In this document: piece after piece, positions 6,095 through 6,939 of the stretch
How the letters are laid out: every line of letters starts with the position of its first letter
How positions within the stretch are numbered: the stretch's first letter is position 1
Source of the DNA: Acidobacteriaceae bacterium
Lineage (GTDB): Bacteria; Acidobacteriota; Terriglobia; Terriglobales; Acidobacteriaceae
NCBI GenBank assembly: GCA_009781125.1
Contig: WQYS01000123.1
Coordinates: 1 to 6,939, forward strand
DNA: 6,939 nt
Reading direction: 5' to 3'
The notes under the pieces: model-generated
Database searches by the model: none
The model's input: only the letters and a program-made list of their open reading frames with translations
What the model was told of the DNA's origin: nothing
Program-made: the position numbers and the translations under genes

Positions 6095-6939
6095 TACAGT
6101 CCTTCCTGCGAGACGAGATCGTCGGTGATGGAGCGCGCGTCAATGGGCAGCCCGTTGAAGTGGCGAATGCTGCGCAGTTTCACGGCATCCTCGGGCGGCA
6201 GGTCGAGCTTCAACAGGCTCATCATCTGCGCGTCGCGGTTCTGCTCGATCACATATATCTTCTGGTGCGATGCGACGAACTCGTGCACCTCGCCGGTGAA
6301 CGGATACGCGCGCAGGCGCAGAAAGTCGGTTTCGAGACCGTGCTCGCTGCGCAGTTGGTCGCGGCTCTCGCGCGTGGCGCAGCTCGACGAGCCGTAGGCG
6401 ATAAGGCCAATCGGGGACTTTCCTGCCTGGACAATGTGGGGCCGGGGCACCAGTGTGCGCGCGGTCTCGAACTTCTTTGCCAGCCGCTCCACCATGTTCA
6501 CGTAATCGACGGGCCGCTCGCTGTACTGCGCCTCTTCGTTGTGGCCCGAACCTCGCGTGAAGTACGCCGCCTTAGGATGATCCGTTCCGGGCAGCGTGCG
6601 GTAGGGAATACCATCGCCGTCCACATCTTTGTAGCGGCCAAAGCCGCCCAGTTTTTTGAGATCATCGGCGCTGAGCACCTTGCCGCGCTTCAGCGGCTTC
6701 GTGGGATAGGCGAACGGCTCGCTGACCCAGTTGTTCATGCCCAGGTCGAGGTCGCTCATGAGGAAGACCGGCGTCTGAAGCTGCTCGGCCAGATCGAAGG
6801 CCTCCATCGTCAGCTCGTAGCACTCCTTGGCAGAGGCGGGGATCAGCATGACATGCTTGGTGTCTCCGTGCGACAGAAACGCGACAGAAAGCACGTCGCA
6901 CTGCTGCGTGCGCGTGGGCAGTCCGGTCGACGGACCGAC
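6094..6939 (-). CDS. korA: 2-oxoglutarate:ferredoxin oxidoreductase, alpha subunit (partial, N-terminus outside window)
   Basis: The last 281 residues of the alpha subunit that partners the beta subunit in the same 2-oxoacid oxidoreductase. The frame is open to the window edge, and the first visible residues, VGPSTGLPTRTQQCDV, are the internal GPSTGLPT motif of these subunits. The true start therefore lies beyond 6939 and the GTG at 6894 is not the start. Further family segments are HGDTKHVMLIP, the MSDLDLGMNNW stretch, RYKDVDGDGIPYRTLPG, YSERPVDYVNMVERLAKKFE and IGLIAYGSS, which opens the C-terminal domain. In this family the full protein is about 600 aa, with a gamma domain fused ahead of the alpha domain; about half would be outside the window. 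It is the upstream gene of a two-gene operon and its stop overlaps the korB start. Confidence 0.9.
   Translation of the reverse strand, partial: VGPSTGLPTRTQQCDVLSVAFLSHGDTKHVMLIPASAKECYELTMEAFDLAEQLQTPVFLMSDLDLGMNNWVSEPFAYPTKPLKRGKVLSADDLKKLGGFGRYKDVDGDGIPYRTLPGTDHPKAAYFTRGSGHNEEAQYSERPVDYVNMVERLAKKFETARTLVPRPHIVQAGKSPIGLIAYGSSSCATRESRDQLRSEHGLETDFLRLRAYPFTGEVHEFVASHQKIYVIEQNRDAQMMSLLKLDLPPEDAVKLRSIRHFNGLPIDARSITDDLVSQEGL
6100..6107 (-). promoter_or_regulatory. Shine-Dalgarno site of korB inside the korA 3' end
   Basis: Read on the minus strand this is AGGAAGGA, five bases before the korB ATG at 6094 and still within the last codons of korA. Together with the TAATG stop/start overlap it points to translational coupling and matched synthesis of the two subunits. 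Confidence 0.75.

Overview
The window looks like a chromosomal segment from a GC-rich, free-living bacterium, most likely an Acidobacteriota member of the Terriglobia type. This assignment is an inference. It rests on the style of the proteins (KorAB, a lone GlmS-like SIS protein, a secreted DUF3298 protein, a TPR protein with an unfamiliar C-terminal part) and on a palindromic interspersed repeat of the 'CATTCCGA...GAGG...CCTGCTTTT' kind that I associate with these genomes. No tRNA, rRNA, CRISPR, transposase or phage gene is visible.

Layout, left to right. Bases 1-269 hold no gene. They contain two strong inverted repeats: a 19-bp-arm hairpin at 1-50 and a 44-bp-arm palindrome at 125-249. 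Next comes a minus-strand cluster read right to left: a secreted DUF4163/DUF3298 (RsiV-like) protein (1732-2484), an aldo/keto reductase (677-1711) and a small protein of unknown function (270-644). The gaps are only 20 and 32 bp, so the three may form one operon that ends at the 125-249 palindrome. A 68-bp AT-rich divergent spacer separates this cluster from the only plus-strand gene, a 374-aa SIS protein equal to the isomerase half of GlmS without its glutaminase half (2553-3677). That gene converges, with a 12-bp gap, on a minus-strand exported TPR protein (3690-4913).

The right end carries the subunits of a 2-oxoacid (probably 2-oxoglutarate):ferredoxin oxidoreductase, also on the minus strand. 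The alpha subunit gene (korA) is cut by the window edge at 6939, and its stop overlaps the start of the beta subunit gene (korB, 5045-6094) by one base. KorA and KorB together would oxidise 2-oxoglutarate to succinyl-CoA with ferredoxin as electron acceptor, or run in reverse. The SIS protein probably acts on amino-sugar phosphates. The AKR cluster and the TPR gene give no clear pathway.

Most of the window is ordinary metabolic and housekeeping content. The items most worth a second look are the glutaminase-less GlmS-like enzyme, the small unknown protein with an acidic Asp/Gly loop, the C-terminal region of the TPR protein, and the large palindromes. I do not see a clear new multi-gene system.
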